The notes: generated by a model not told the origin, from the sequence alone. A DNA stretch of 64,000 bases from Coniella vitis (GCA_011317545.1 WUJK01000011.1:1131501-1195500); one strand, 5' to 3'; positions 46,207 to 59,207 are shown, numbered from the stretch's first letter. Made by a program: numbers and translations.

Positions 46207-48226
46207 GGAGAGGAGGTTGGCTGGAAGCGCAGGGCAGCCAGGACAAGGGATCCAGAGGCACTGGAGCGCTGAACGGGGACCCTTGCAGGCACGGCATCAC
46301 TGGCATTGCGCTCTCTCCGAGCCACTAATGCACCCACTGTATTCACTACAAGGCGTTACTGGATAGCTTGTTACAGCAGATACATAGTACCTACAGAAGG
46401 GGCCGCCACCCCGAGTAGACTTGTTGTTTGTTATTGCAGCAGCAGGGACGTCCAAGGCACGCAAAATCGGAAGGCACGTCCATACATGCCTTGGTAGTAC
46501 ATGCCTATCCCAGCTGCCTAGCTGCGCAGGTACGTATCTTGCATCAGGTACTATGGTACTATGACTTTGGCAAGCGAAAGAGGAAAGGGAGGGTCGGGCT
46601 ACCTGGGTAATTTCAGCAAATTGACAGCTGGGCCTCTGCTTGTTCCTTTTGCTGGGCCTGGGCTCACATATCAGCTCGGCCTGCCACAGGCGGGTCCGCT
46701 CCGTCTCTGGGCTGCTGCCCGTCATTTCGCTGTACGATGGGATTGCCATTGACCCATTGACCCATTGAATCTTCCATTTTATTTTCTGCTCTTGCTCTTT
46801 TGTTCCATGGTGCAGCCAGTCGCTTCATTTGCCCACCTCTCCGCCTCGCAATCGGGCCCAGTGCTGAAGACATCCCGAGTGCGTGGCGCAAGTGGTTCGT
46901 GCGACAGCAGCAGGGGAAAAGACAGAAAGAAACCAAAGGAAATGGCCTCGACGGCAGCTTTGCCGTGCCCTGGCTGACTTTGGCTGAGCTAGCTGGCGAT
47001 GGTGACTGGGAAGATGCTGGTCCATGTCGGGAGCAGCCATGTTCGGGCCCCTTTGCACTTCACCCGCTTCATGCGCCGCCGCCGCCTTGTCAGGTCGAAC
47101 AGTCTGTCAATCAGTCAGTCAGTCGGCCAAAAACCTGCCCTTGCACGCCGTTCATCTCATCAACAGAGCTGCCAAGGATAGGTACCATATACACGGGAAA
47201 CGATCGGATGGACTTTGCATGTGCGTGTGTAAGTGCATAGCAAAACCAACCCGTGTCATTACCTGCATCATGCAATTTTCTTCCAAACTTGCCAACGGAC
47301 CACATTTCTCGTCACTCATCCCATGTCTCAGCCCCAGACACGCACGTACTTGGCATGACTGTGACTGGCAGACTGGCAGCAGGGACGACAAGAAAGGGCC
47401 GAGGTCTCGAGATGGCACGGCATCACGTCCAGGTCTCAGCAGCACGCAAGGAGCCGTGTCTAGTTCGTGCCGCACATGGCCTCCCCGAATCCGACAGGCG
47501 GACAGATCACCTGCCCTTTGCAAGAAATACAGTGTGGTGAGTGAGAGTGTCAGTGTGGTCTGCAGCAGGCTACATAGTACCAGCAGAAGCGCAGGTACGG
47601 CGTTGCCGCGGATCCAACATGCCAGGCACAGCCGAAGAGAGTGGATGCCCGTTCTCCTCCCTCCACCAGTCAGTCTGCGCGGGTAGCCCAGCTCACGATG
47701 CCCGCTGCAGACCTGACAAGCCTGTCATCTAGCTTGCTTGCTTTGCTTTCCTCTGCTTGCCAGACAAAATTGCCCAAGGAGGCGTTGACGTGGCATCCTT
47801 TAGAGATGCTCTCTGAAACAAGACCGGTCGTCGAACTGCTTGCTGTGGTGCAGTTTTTCATCAAACAGAATGCCACTCAGCAAATCATTTTCTGGCTTGC
47901 CCTCGAGTGTCGCAGCAGCTTTCATCGCAGACCAACGACAATGCCGCGAGACGCTACTATGCAACCATTGAACTCGCTTCGCCTTTCCCCACAATATCCT
48001 TCGAGAAGGTCGCACGGAAGCATGTGACGGAGAACGAGCCTCTCGCGCTTGTGCCTGGCAAATCTCACCGGGACATTACCCCAGCCACAGGACTTTCTCT
48101 TTGTTTTAGGTCTTGCCGTTCAGTCCATCTCTCTTCTCTTTCATGTTGGCTGTGATTGTGTGACTAACCAACGCCAATTTGTACTGTTTTACGCCAGAAA
48201 CCAGATATATCTACGTGCTATGTATA

Positions 48227-48246
48227 TACTATGTATAAACATAGTA
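48227..48246. repeat. Inverted repeat TACTATG...CATAGTA
   Basis: A 7-bp stem with a 6-base loop made of two facing copies of the TACATAGTAC-type motif. Confidence 0.75.
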
Positions 48247-50819
48247 CAAGCTTGATATAAGTAGAAGTATTATGCTTACGTAAGTGAATATCCCAGCCCT
48301 TGGCCCCACGCCAGCTTTCACAACGGTGCCCTTGTTTGGCCTTACTACCTGCCCACCAATGCCTTGGCCTGTCCTGCCTTTGTTTCCCCACCACCCCCTG
48401 TGTGTGACGGCCGTCTGGGATCACAAGAGAAATTACGTACCAACAAACAAACTCCCCGGCGAGCGGGGTTTCTTTCGTTGGTTCCTGGATTTTGGGGGGA
48501 GCTTTTGATGGTATCCATTTTTATATTCCTTGGACTCGAGGACCGATGTTCGTGTTTTCTCTCTTGAGGGGGCTTTCTCTTTTTGGCTTTCTGGCCGTGT
48601 CCCGGGCTGACAGGGTCCAGGGGTTGGAACAGGAATGCAAGGCACACATTCAACAATTGCAATTCATCATTCTCTGCCACGCACAAGATCCATCTTGTAG
48701 TTTATGATGCTTGAGCACGATGCTTGATCATAGAGAGGTGGAAACAAGGCTAGAAAAGAAAGAAGAGTACCCATGCAGATCAAACAATTGCTTGTTTCCC
48801 TTCCCAAGGCTACATACTACTTACCCAAGTATGAACGAACAGTCCAGTTCATTTTAGCCTCCGCCAAAAATCGACCTCCATCAAATCCAAGCGAGATCAC
48901 ATCCCTCCTTTCCCCTCTCTCTCTCTGTTTCTTTTTACCTGGCACTCCATATGTATAGGTAATTGGATGCTCGGTAAGGGAAGGACGAGCTAGTAGTCTT
49001 TCTTTAAAGTCAAGACTGACACAGATTTCCATCATCCAATCCAATTGCGGATATTGGATGTGTCAGCACTCCTTGTAGCGTTCCCTCGCGAGCATTGGGT
49101 ACAAACAGTAGAACAAAGACAAACAATAAAATTAAATTGCCTGCGTTTGCGCCTACCGAGTCGGAAATGCATAATAATATCGGAGGTGAGTTGTTCTTCC
49201 CTTCTTTCGACTATGTATGTCCCGCGTCCTCAGCACACAGGTACAATACCTTCTTCACTCGCTGTATGGCTGTCTCAAGCTACTACATAGCACGTAACAC
49301 CACACTGATACTGCCTCATCACTGAAAGGAAAATTTACTCCTGATAGAGAAAAAGATAACCCACTTTCGAGTATCTTCCTACCCCCTTTCCTTGTTTTCT
49401 TAATCGCTGAGTTGCCGACTGAACGAATCGAACTCATGAGGAAGCCTCACTACATACCCTAGACATACAATCACTCAAACGCACACATACATCTAGATGG
49501 ATGAATATGTCCGAGATCAAATATAGGCTTGAATGCTTTTCCAGGCGTGTGCTAGGGTTCATGCAATAACTACTCTGTAATGCCATGATGGCCAAGACGC
49601 CAGGTCAATCGATTTGCAGGGGCTCCCCCTCCCCCTCTCTCTTACTCTCAGCCTTTCGGACTGGACTGCTCTTGATATATAAGTAGATACATCCCAGTCA
49701 AGTCAGCCCAACTCCAAAATGTTCTTCTCGCGATTACGCGGCGCCAATACTAATCAACTCATATAAGACCAAAACCAAAGCAATGTGGGCAAGGATACAA
49801 ATCCTATATTGAAGGCCATGTTTGGAAAGTCTTGTTTTGGAAAACGACTTGGGACTTGGAGCTCACAAGAGAAGGGCTGAACACTCCACTCATACACATT
49901 TACTTTTAGATAAGTCTTGTGTTGCGGGACAACCCATTGTTTGCTTCATGTGCATAGTAGGCGTTGCCACATTTGGTCTGTATGCATGTTCCAGCCTCGG
50001 AAAGCCATGTTGCCTTATATCGTTACTTTTCCGTCTATAGCCTGTTCTCTTTTCGGCCTTTCTTCTGTTTCTTCCCCAGACAGGCCAGAGCCACAGTGTT
50101 TGATCACCTTGAAATTGTGGCAGACAAGAGACGCATCACTTAAGTACATGCTCATCCTGTCCTGGAGTGCATGGTGTTTTGGGGATGGTCTTTTTTTTTT
50201 TTTCGGGAGAAAGTTTGCCTGCCCGACTGCTCTTCCCACCCATCTTGGTAGCAACTACCCTTTCCTGTTTGTACCGGAGCAGATGCAGCGCTCATGTCGA
50301 CACAAATGGCGAGCATCATACTTGCGACGACCCAGGAATCTGCTCAGAGATAAGACTGAACCGTTTGAAGCATGGCCCACATCCGGCGTTGGCCGAGGCG
50401 TGCCAAAGAGTCAGTACGGGAGTCTCCACAGCCAAGTTGAGAGAGACGCTACCAGCCGCTTTTCATTTGCCAATCAATGCGTTGCCGTCTTTCAGACTTG
50501 TTGCCGACGACAACCTCTGCCACCAAATGCCTGGATACGTCAAGAGATAAAGTCATGCAATGACGACGCAGGGCTCTTAGTCTTGTTTTGTCTTTAGCCT
50601 GCAAAGTCTGCTTGATCTAGGCCAAACATCTGCCACAGAGCCAGGGAATTACCACATTGATGGATGCTGGTCAGCCCAAAGAAAGGGGCGTTGTAGGATG
50701 AATTAGAAGTGTAATTCGTGCCCCTTTTAGTAGACTTGGTTTGTTGCTGGCCATGCCGGCGTGCTTGATGGGTAGTCTCTGCCTAACACTTCCCATGGCC
50801 GCATCCAACGCGAGACCAC

Positions 50820-52427
50820 TCACGGCAATTTAATGTCGATATCGTATGCATCCAAAGCAACTGCTACAGCAGTCAAAGTAGAGCTGTAAGCGACTAGAAT
50901 GGCCATACTCGCTAGCGGGTCAACATCGAGTGTTGGCACTGTCATATTGACCAGGCCTGTCAGCAGGTTGGCCAGCAAAAAGATGGCAAGTCCATTCCGG
51001 TTGTAGGCGCGCAGCACCCTGCTTGTGGCCACTTGGTAGACTTCTTGTTCGACTTTGGGATCCTGTGCGCTGCAGAACTCTGGGAAACAGAGTGTCTCAA
51101 TGAGGCAGTACGTCAAGAGCTGAAGTGAACCCAGTGCAGCCACAGCCAGGATGTACGGCAAATTAGCCAGTCTGCGAGATACCGACAACCCTGCGCCATA
51201 CTTGTAGTCGGTCGTTAGGAAGTAGAGAGCCGACCATATGCTACACCAGACAGCCAACGTCATCAAAAGCGTCGTTCTCTGGGATGCCCCGCTGGAGCTA
51301 CTGCGAGGGTTGATCCTGCGCGGCAGGACATACATGCCCGTGTCTTGGCCAATGAGGAAGATGGCCAAATAGCCAACAAAGCTGCAGATGCCCTCGCGGT
51401 TCCTGGATAGCAAGTCGACTCTTGGGGCAGTAAGGATATATGCCTTGAGGCTGGTGCTTTCGAGCACAACCTGGTAAGTCACACCCAGTATGAGGGCAAG
51501 GGCGGCATATGACGGGATGAATTTGAGCGCAGACTGAAAGATGGCGACAAAGGGTGGCAGCAAGGCCAGGGTGAAAAAGAAATTCCAGTGGACGCCATAC
51601 TCTGTGACGTGCTCGGCATAATCGAGTCCTTTAACGCTGAGTAAACGCACGACGCCCAAGACAACAAGTGGCAAGGAGTGACGGCAGGCCTGGGCGAGGC
51701 GCCGTGGCAGGGTTGCGACCATTGCTCTGCGTCCGCCTGCATGGGCTGCACGTTCTTTGAGGACGGGCCGCGCAGCGACTAGGCCAGCCGAGTAAACAAA
51801 GGCGCCAACGCCGACATCCATCAGCGAGGTGCCCCATGTTTCGACCTTGGCAAAGCGCCTAGGAAATATCCGAAAGTCAACGGCCAAGATGGCCAAGCAG
51901 GTGAGGACCATCATGGAGCCGCGAAAGAAGGTCAGGAAGGGCTTTGTCGACAGGCCATCCAAACCGCGAGCTCGAGAGCCTGCGTCGTCCTTGTTGTACG
52001 ACTTGGCGGCAGGTGGCAGCTTGGGCTTCTTTCTGCGCGCGCCAGTGCCGGGTGGGATGGCGTAGACAAACAGCGCCGGGACGAGCAGTAAGATCATGAG
52101 CAGGACGGCGCTGTTTGCGTACAGAGTTATGGCAAGCAGAGCGGCCCCAATGTTAAGCAAATAATCGACGACATTTCCGAGAGCCGTGTAGGGCCTAAAG
52201 AAAGCATGGCGCTTTTGCAAGACCGACCACACTAAGGCCGCAATCTTTTTTTTGTCTTCTGTCAGCACGGCGCTCGATCCGTGGCGGTCCAGTCAAAGAC
52301 TCTTTGTACACAATGCACTCACTGGCAAGACAGCCGTCACGGCCACGATCTCGCGGACTGGTCCACCCGTCAAGCCCGACACAAAGTCTTCCTTGAGCTG
52401 CTTGTAGCTGGCGGCTGAGTCCGCCAT
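50820..52427 (-). CDS. GWT1: GWT1, GPI inositol acyltransferase
   Basis: Multi-pass ER enzyme that acylates the inositol of GlcN-PI in GPI-anchor synthesis; the family is the target of gepinacin- and manogepix-type antifungals. Two exons: complement(52323..52427, 50820..52244), 509 residues, close to yeast Gwt1 (about 490). The N-terminus KEDFVSGLTGGPVREI matches the family start, followed by about a dozen hydrophobic helices. Strong signatures are AILAVDFRIFPRRFAKVETW, GTSLMDVGVGAFV, HVTEYGVHWNFFFTLALLPP, REGICSFVGYL and SVSRRLANLPY. The intron (52245-52321) has a GTGAGT donor and a CTGAC branch site, but three AGs near the 3' end; only the last, after eight adenines, keeps the frame. Confidence 0.97.
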
Positions 52428-53467
52428 GTTTGGGTGGGCAGTTGCCGGGTCGAAGAGTGAGCGAGCGTTTGTAATGTGTAAAATGAAATGCGCAAATTCA
52501 AAGCCTGGCCGGCGCGAAACACATCGTGGTGCGGACAGACTCCCAAAAGTGGTCAAAGGACAGCTGGCACCAGAAGCAGCAGCTACACCTTTTTGGCTTG
52601 GGGGTTTCTCAGCCTTGCGTGAAGAAAGCAACAGACAACCTTGGAAGGTCATAGCTCCTTGATGGCTCAGGGAGGACAGCCAGTATCGCGCCCAATCAGT
52701 GGGCCGTATTGCTAGTCTAGCGCATGGCACTTGAATGGAGGTTGCTATCCGGGGGAATTCCCGGGCGTCACATCACCTAAGCACAGCTGGCTGGCTAGGC
52801 GAGTCAATTACCCGCCCCTCACCAAAATCCTCAAAACTAGGTTTCGACGCCTAACCAAGTCAGTACATACCAACCTTGGAACGACTAACAAATATTGCAC
52901 ACTTTGCCACTTAAGACTACCAGCAATAGCCACCCACCCTTCACGCCATCACCACACACCGACCCTCAGACCTCGTGACAGCTTTAGAAGATGTGATATT
53001 CTACAGCGTTGCTCGCTGCAGACAAAGGCCGCAAGACATCATGGCGCAGCAGGTGGGCCACGCTGCGGGATTGCCAAGGTCCGTAACGACGGGTCCTTTG
53101 TCCTCCTGCGTCCACGGCGAAACCACATCTTCTTTGTTTTGCGCATTAAGCATCGCATGCCTTTGTCCCGCAATATGGGTTCACGACAGTTGGTCGTCAG
53201 CCTTCGGGCGGCTGGCTTCAAAGAAACGGGAACACGACAAGCGAGATTGCACAAAACGAAGCACTCTTGGCGGCAGTCTTTGCCCACCATCCTGATGGCA
53301 CGAGGAGACGTTTGTCCTTCAAAGGCACCCAGAGTTCACGTCGCTCCCGACGATCTATGAGCTGAAGAGGCCCTTTGGCCATCGTTACGAAGATCTCCTA
53401 CCGCTCTTTTCTACCTCGAGCACTTTTACCCTCTATTTGAACCTCGCTGAGCCCGCATCCTGTGACA
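52428..53467. promoter_or_regulatory. Divergent promoter region, GWT1 / 53468 gene
   Basis: A 1.04-kb spacer between two outward-facing starts. An open frame at 52731-53360 has no recognisable domain and a composition like non-coding DNA. I see no further gene. Confidence 0.55.
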
Positions 53468-54774
53468 ATGGAGAAGGCTCAGACACGGAGTAAGCCCAGT
53501 CTCGAATTGAATACAGAGTACCTGGCCTCCTTGCACTCGGTTTCTGCCAGAACATTGAACCAGACGAACCGCACTTTCTTGCCATCTCCCGGTCCGCTGG
53601 CAACGAAGCCTTTGCCTCCTCTACTCCAGCCTTCAACCTCTGGGTACGATGTCAGCATGAAGCAGCATGAGAGGGCCATGGTGGAAAGCCTCCAAGGAGC
53701 TAGCAGACAGGGCACAACAGGCAGTGACAGAGCCTCATGGATGCCTCTGTCGCCAGTCGCAGAGCCTGCCGTTTCCATCAAAAGTCCAGATCCCATCAAG
53801 GCAAGCCCGTTCAAGAACCCCAACTCGGCATCTGTGTCGCTCACGGTGCCCAATACACCTGGCATCCCCTATGGATCTGACTCACAAGGTCAATCCATTG
53901 CCCAAGAGACCAGGTCAATGTTGCTCTGTGGCATTCCACCATCCAAGGCGAGTCACCTTGGCATAGTGGTTGAGCGTAGGCCCTCGGTTTCGACCAAATG
54001 CGTGCAGCAATTGAGCGTCCAGAGCCCGGTAGCCATCCCCCCAGAGGCACTGCAGGTCTTTGGTCACGTGTATCTTGGCGATCCAGCCAAGGCAGACATC
54101 TTTGTGGCCCCTTCAGCCATCCAACACAAAAACGTTGGCGGGCGAGCCGAGGATACGGGCCGTGGCCAACTCATGGTTCGGGCGCGCGTCCGGCCCAAGG
54201 ACAAGGACCGGAAACCCTTTGTCTTGGCACGGAGCTTTGATCTCGCCCAGCTCCGGACCACGATGCCCACAACCCCCACAACGCCTTCAGCCTCGCGCCG
54301 TCCTTCAGAGGCGCTGCTGTCTCCTGCCGACCTGTCAAGTCCCGCCGACCCCACAGCGCTTCGCTCGGATCGGCGCCGTGCTAGCGCAGCTGCATCCGGT
54401 CACCGGGTCGGTGGAAGGCTAGCCAAGGCAAGCACCAAGGAGCTACCAGTCCGTAAGTAGATAGCTATGCCGCGACCCATCCAAGACCCATCTGGGTGAA
54501 AACTCTGCAACCGTCACGAATCCTCTTGCAAACGACATAGGTTCACATGCTGACTGGACGGGTGGCTGGTCTAGATCTCGCGTATGCACGGGCATACCTG
54601 CCTGCGCTGGCTGCGCTGATGCTGTCTGGACACGTCAAGACTGGAGACTCGATAGACCTGCCGATGCCGCACCCTGCGGTCTGGCCTCAGACGCTGGCGT
54701 ACGTGTACACGGGCGGTGGGGAGTTGAATGATGCAGTTAGACAGAATGTGCTGCACCTGGGTGGCAGGATATGA
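53468..54774 (+). CDS. Unnamed protein with BTB-like C-terminal segment
   Basis: Exons join(53468..54452, 54575..54774), 394 residues. The donor is a good GTAAGT; of the possible acceptors only TCTAG at 54571-54574 keeps the phase, turning the split codon into His and leading into LAYARAYLPALAALMLSGHV. Residues 1-110 are Ser/Pro-rich. A middle part (about 190-270) contains IPPEALQVFGHVYLGDPAKA and a basic RVRPKDKDRKPFVL block. The C-terminal 65 residues, HLAYARAYLPALAALML then DLPMPHPAVWPQTLAYVYTG, resemble the end of a BTB/POZ fold (a helix pair followed by a YVYTG-like strand). I cannot name the family. The ATG at 53468 is the first in frame; an upstream exon cannot be excluded. Confidence 0.75.
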
Positions 54775-56827
54775 GGCAGGCCTTTGATTGATTGGTGTGG
54801 CGCTTCTTTTCTTCTTTTTTTTTTTCATACAGTGCCCAGTCTCAAAAGATGAGCAAGGCCTGCTGTTGCTATGACTGATGTTGTGTGTGCTTGCATCAAT
54901 AGCTTGTTTTTTTCTTCTTTCTTTTCCTTGTGTGCTTGCTTCTTCAATGGTATCACTGGCGAAAGGGCCAGCTCGACGCCATCTGTACCTGGCGCCCTTT
55001 TGAGATCTGTTTTTGCTGAGCAGAGTGTATAATGACTGAATGACTTGTTATAACAAGCGCAGCAAGCATCCATGTTTGAAATATAAAAGGACAAATACCC
55101 AGATTCTGGTCAGAGCAGCTGGACTGCCTGGGTACGTGCATGTGTGCTACCGTAGCAAGCTCAAGAATTTCACCAAAACATGAGACTCTTTTGAGATGGC
55201 AGGTGCCACGTGGGTCTCGACTGCTGGGCTTTTTGGCTAGGCTCCCAGGGCTCCCAACCACCAAATCCTGGAAGATGGAAAGGGAAAGGGCAGGTTGTGG
55301 TGACTGCTTTGTTATTTGGCTTACATACTCTGTACTTAGGTAGTGTACATTGTACTATGTAAGCTATACATAGCTCAGGCTTGCTTTTCCTTACCCGGGC
55401 ATCTGCTTGGCCCTCAACCAAGGTTTCAAATAAAGCTTGATGGAAATGCTGACCAGCTTGCCAGGCTTGCCAGCCAGTCCTGAACAGCCGCCTCACAAAC
55501 GACGAGATCACCAGACCTGACCTGAGCTGGCCAGCACACTCGCCAGCTACAACACTCGCTGTATTGGAGAGCACTGCGGTACTTGGGCTACCAAAGATGC
55601 CCAAGGCCCTACATAGCACAGCCCAGGTACATTTGCATTGTACACGGCATGCATGCAGCAATAGCAACAACCGATGCGGGCCAAGGGTCCAGGACGCATA
55701 GCAGGGGCCCAGAACTGCCCGTGCTGGCGCAGAGTTTCAGCTAGCTCAACGGCCTCTAAGCTAGCTGCAGCAGAATGTTTGGAGATGCTTTGCAGCTATA
55801 AAGCAACTGACTGGTGCGTTCCCCATTGCAAGCGCAGATCTGGGGTTCACCACTGCTTTGCTCGACGGTCTAGAACCTACAAGGCAAAGACGGACAACGG
55901 CATACGCAGTTGTGCCGTACCACTTCGAGTCAAACGGCGCGGGAGAGCCCACTGCCCACCCGACTGTCAAAACGCAACCAACCAACCAAAAAAAAAAAAA
56001 AAATCCCAGCCAAATACCGCCTCGGCACGCCGTGAACAGCCATCGCGGCCCTTCGCGTAACGCACTTTGTCCTTGTCCCTCTTGCTTCGCGGCCTCTTCG
56101 CGGTCCGTCGTCAAAACTAGCAGATTGGTCGTTTCCAGTACCTTCTGCTCCACTTTGGCAAGCATCGTTTTCTGCCTCAAGCCCAGCGCAAACTCCAGTC
56201 AGTGAGTCAAGAAGCGACCCGTCTGAATATACAAAGCCCCACCGTTCGTTTCTCCCGGCCCCTCGGCGGGGATCTCAGAAAGTACATTGGTATGTATATT
56301 TGCACACATCCGACCCTCCCAATCCGGCCAAGATGTGCACTGACTTCCACGACAGCCATCTCTGACGGCCCTAGTTGTCCCGGCGCATCGAGTGATCTCT
56401 CTCCAACTCCAAGAACTCTGCTGCCCATTTCAAACCACGCTCTCCGACCGTCATCTGCGAGAGAGCCAAAAGATCCAGCACCGACTTATACCTGTTGATC
56501 GGGTACACAATCCGCTCGTCCGTCTCCGCAAAACGGTTATTGTTCGGCTCGAATCTGATAGCCGCGCCGGAGGCGATATACTCGAGAAAACAATACACAC
56601 TTCATTCGACTTGCTTTATTCTATTGGAAGTGTATTCCCAGGAAGCACAGGATTTCTCAAGCCTCTTGTCGCGCCAATTTCAACGAGCACTTTCCTACAC
56701 AATACAGAGCTGCCCAAAGAAAAATCTCAACCCTCCCCAATCTGGTCCACGGAACGCGTCATTGGCCATCATCGTTTACTGCCCCACATTCTTTTTTAGA
56801 AACCGGGACACAAGTGCAATTGCAACC
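54775..56827. other. Non-coding interval, 2.05 kb
   Basis: 3' region of the BTB-like gene and promoter/leader of the P-loop gene. It has motif copies at 55352-55361 and 55610-55619 and an A tract at 55988-56003. An open frame in phase with the P-loop gene extends upstream to about 56495, but the region lacks conserved-looking residues and a good start. Confidence 0.5.
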
Positions 56828-57567
56828 ATGAGTCCACCCATCATTCTGCTCAACGGCTGGCCTGGCGTCGGCAAGGATACTGTAGCCGAGACCCTCAAAC
56901 TACTCATCGGCGACGATAAAGCTACTCTTGTCGACTGGAGCAGGACACAGAATGATGCAGTGGTGCCAATTGCAGAGGACGATGTCGAGGCGCACAAGAG
57001 GCACCGGGATGCGTGCTTGACGGAGCAGATCGAGGATCCGTCCGCATCCGACAAGGTGATGATTTGCACCGATTGCCTGTCGGACACACCAGAGGGCAGA
57101 ACACTGGCCCAAGACTTTCAGAACGTTGCCACTCGAACTAAGCGGCTCTTGATTCCTGTTTATCTCGACTGCCACTTGGACGAGAATATGCGCAGAATCG
57201 TGAATGCAGAGAGGAGAACAAGCATGAAGGACAAGAGTGAGTACCCTTCCCATTCACTACCAGTGCGGTTCAAGGCCCCACGGAGTTGGCTCTGTTGGAG
57301 CCGCCACTTGAAGATTAAAGTTTTGTATTGATAGTTTGTCGTCTAGTCCGCAGCCCTAACGAGGCACGCATGGTCAGATCCGAGGGAGGCAAGCTCTTCA
57401 TCTTTAGAAAACATGAGGGCCTCTCGATCAACAACACCAGCATTCTGCCCCACGAAGCTGCGTTGCAAATTCTGTGCTTCATGAAGGAGCTGATTGCGCG
57501 CCGTGACGAGGCCTTGATCAACGAGGAGACGACCCCGTTGGAGGCCAAAGAACTCTTGTGGTCGTGA
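56828..57567 (+). CDS. Small P-loop NTPase / kinase-like protein
   Basis: Exons join(56828..57236, 57347..57567), 209 residues; the 110-base intron has a GTGAGT donor and a CTAG acceptor, and the split codon becomes Ile. The protein begins almost at its Walker A motif, GWPGVGKDT (residues 9-17), with hydrophobic strand IILLNGWPG before it. A second strand, KVMICTDCLSD, fits a Walker B-like position, and RRIVNAERR is a possible lid with Arg residues that could contact phosphate. This layout is that of the AAA_33/zeta-toxin and small-molecule kinase group of P-loop enzymes. The substrate is unknown. The start at 56828 has a good context (CAACCATGA). The gene stands alone with no functional partner nearby. 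Confidence 0.82.
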
Positions 57568-58700
57568 TCTACGGCTCCGCAAGGTATGAGGCTCGTCAAC
57601 TGGCAAGTCGTGCATGGTCTCGGCGTAGATGGAATTGTCACGGCAGAGGGAATATGGTTTGGCATCAAAGGCGTTATTCGGAAAGATGACGGAAGAGGCG
57701 CTTATGGAGTATGCGTTTGATACCCAGTTCGGCTGAATTTTCTTTTGAGGGAAAGTGCGGGCATTGGTACACGGTACCCGGTTACGAACATATGGACCGA
57801 GCTCCGGAACAACTGGTCAGAAACTGTTTGGCGGTATACCGGCAGCTCTAGCATGCTATCCTACGAATTGTTGAGATCTTCTGGTCCACGTTCCTGCGGT
57901 CTTTCGGTGGCTGCCAGGACCCCATGTGTGCTTTCAAGCAGCAGCTTGTGCCACTCGGTCCCGGTAAAACAGCTATCGCTCCTCCTTCCTCTTTGAGGTT
58001 TGACCTGTTCTACATACACTTACAATAAAATGCGTGGTGTCCCTCGAAGTTCATAAAGCATTGGCTACATTTCTACTGTGGGAATACCTTCTGTTCGATG
58101 CCGCTTTCATTATCCGATTGACGTTATCACTGTTTCTGGCTGCCAGTCCACCTATTCCGAAACATACGTAGCGAGAAATGTTTTGCTGTGCTCTAACCAT
58201 TCTCGTTTGGACGTGAAAATCTCCGCTTGGCTGGATGCTGCTTAGTTGGTTGGTTATCTGACATGTTGAACCTGGTTCGTCTACTTGTCAGTTGGATGTT
58301 CTCAAGAGTCTCGTGTTGAAGGTGTAGAGCAGGCTAGTAAACTCGGCATATCTTTCTATCGTTTTCGATTTGGCCACTGTTCTGTAAGATACTGACTGGC
58401 TTGATGTTCTTGGACCCAGTGCCACCACCTTGAATCAACAGGATATTATTCCAGGTTCATCACTGCTGCAATTGCTGACTTGATGATCCACTACTGATAT
58501 TCCCATCACTTGCTCGAAAGCATACGGGCTGTTGCAAGCCAATTAGGAACCAGACACATTGGTACGGCACTCGGATACCAGGGCGAGTGATGGATAACCA
58601 GACAAAGGACCGGATCCAGTCATGAAATAAGAAATACCGGTACATTTTTCATTTTTCACGAAAATGGGCGTATAACAGGATTGACGTGTTTCTTTTTCTT

Positions 58701-58722
58701 ATATATATGTATATATATATAT
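58701..58722. repeat. TA-rich near-palindromic repeat
   Basis: Alternating AT interrupted by one G, flanked by CTT and AAG so that the whole (58698-58725) can fold back on itself. Confidence 0.8.
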
Positions 58723-58943
58723 AAGAAGCACTTCCAGTTTATGTATCGTAAATCACATGCCGAAAAAAAAAAAAAAACTAACAACAATACCGACACTCCC
58801 TTGAATTCTGTAGCAGATCCCCTCCCCTCTACGCCTGGAGAAGGAAATAGAAAAGTCCAGATGCCTTGGCAATTGGGCCTTGTTTTTTTTCCTCCCCCGA
58901 AAGAAAATAGGAGTGTGGAGATAACAAAGTCAGTGGTCACGAG

Positions 58944-58964
58944 CACACACACACACACACACAC
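58944..58964. repeat. (CA)10 microsatellite
   Basis: A CA dinucleotide run in non-coding DNA. Confidence 0.95.
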
Positions 58965-59207
58965 GTATGCACACGCACCACCACACACTTATCCTCGACG
59001 CAACAAAACGCGCAGATTTCTCGAGGGGTACCCTGATGGCGATATTGGTGGTGTATACATGATTAAAAATTTGACGGTTGCTTACTGATCTAGATCTTGC
59101 ACGATACGCGTGTGGGTGTGTACGTGCGCCTGGATTTTGGGGGCCGGGGTGGTATTCAACCACAGGACTGCTCAAATTGGGCAAGCTGAGTGGCTAAAGA
59201 TGATTTC

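Larger units (their letters stand above)
44287..50819. other. Largest early gap, 6.5 kb non-coding
   Basis: Upstream of the kinase and downstream of GWT1. The part next to the kinase is C/T- or G/A-rich and has GGT/GGA runs (45395-45419, 46147-46206). Copies of the TACATAGTAC motif occur at 46381-46390, 46548-46563, 47571-47580, 48224-48247 and 49284-49293. A frame at 47641-48027 looks mildly protein-like but has no domain. An unannotated gene or long non-coding RNA is possible given the size. Confidence 0.5.

Noticed and set aside
47641..48027. Protein-like frame in the 6.5-kb gap
   Set aside because: The part LPKEALTWHPLEMLSETRPV looks mildly ordered, but no family, start or intron signals support it.
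52731..53360. 209-codon frame between GWT1 and the 53468 gene
   Set aside because: Composition is like non-coding DNA, with no domain; it crosses what should be a divergent promoter.
53462..53467. GTG start two codons before the 53468 ATG
   Set aside because: Nuclear fungal genes very rarely start at GTG and an ATG follows in frame.
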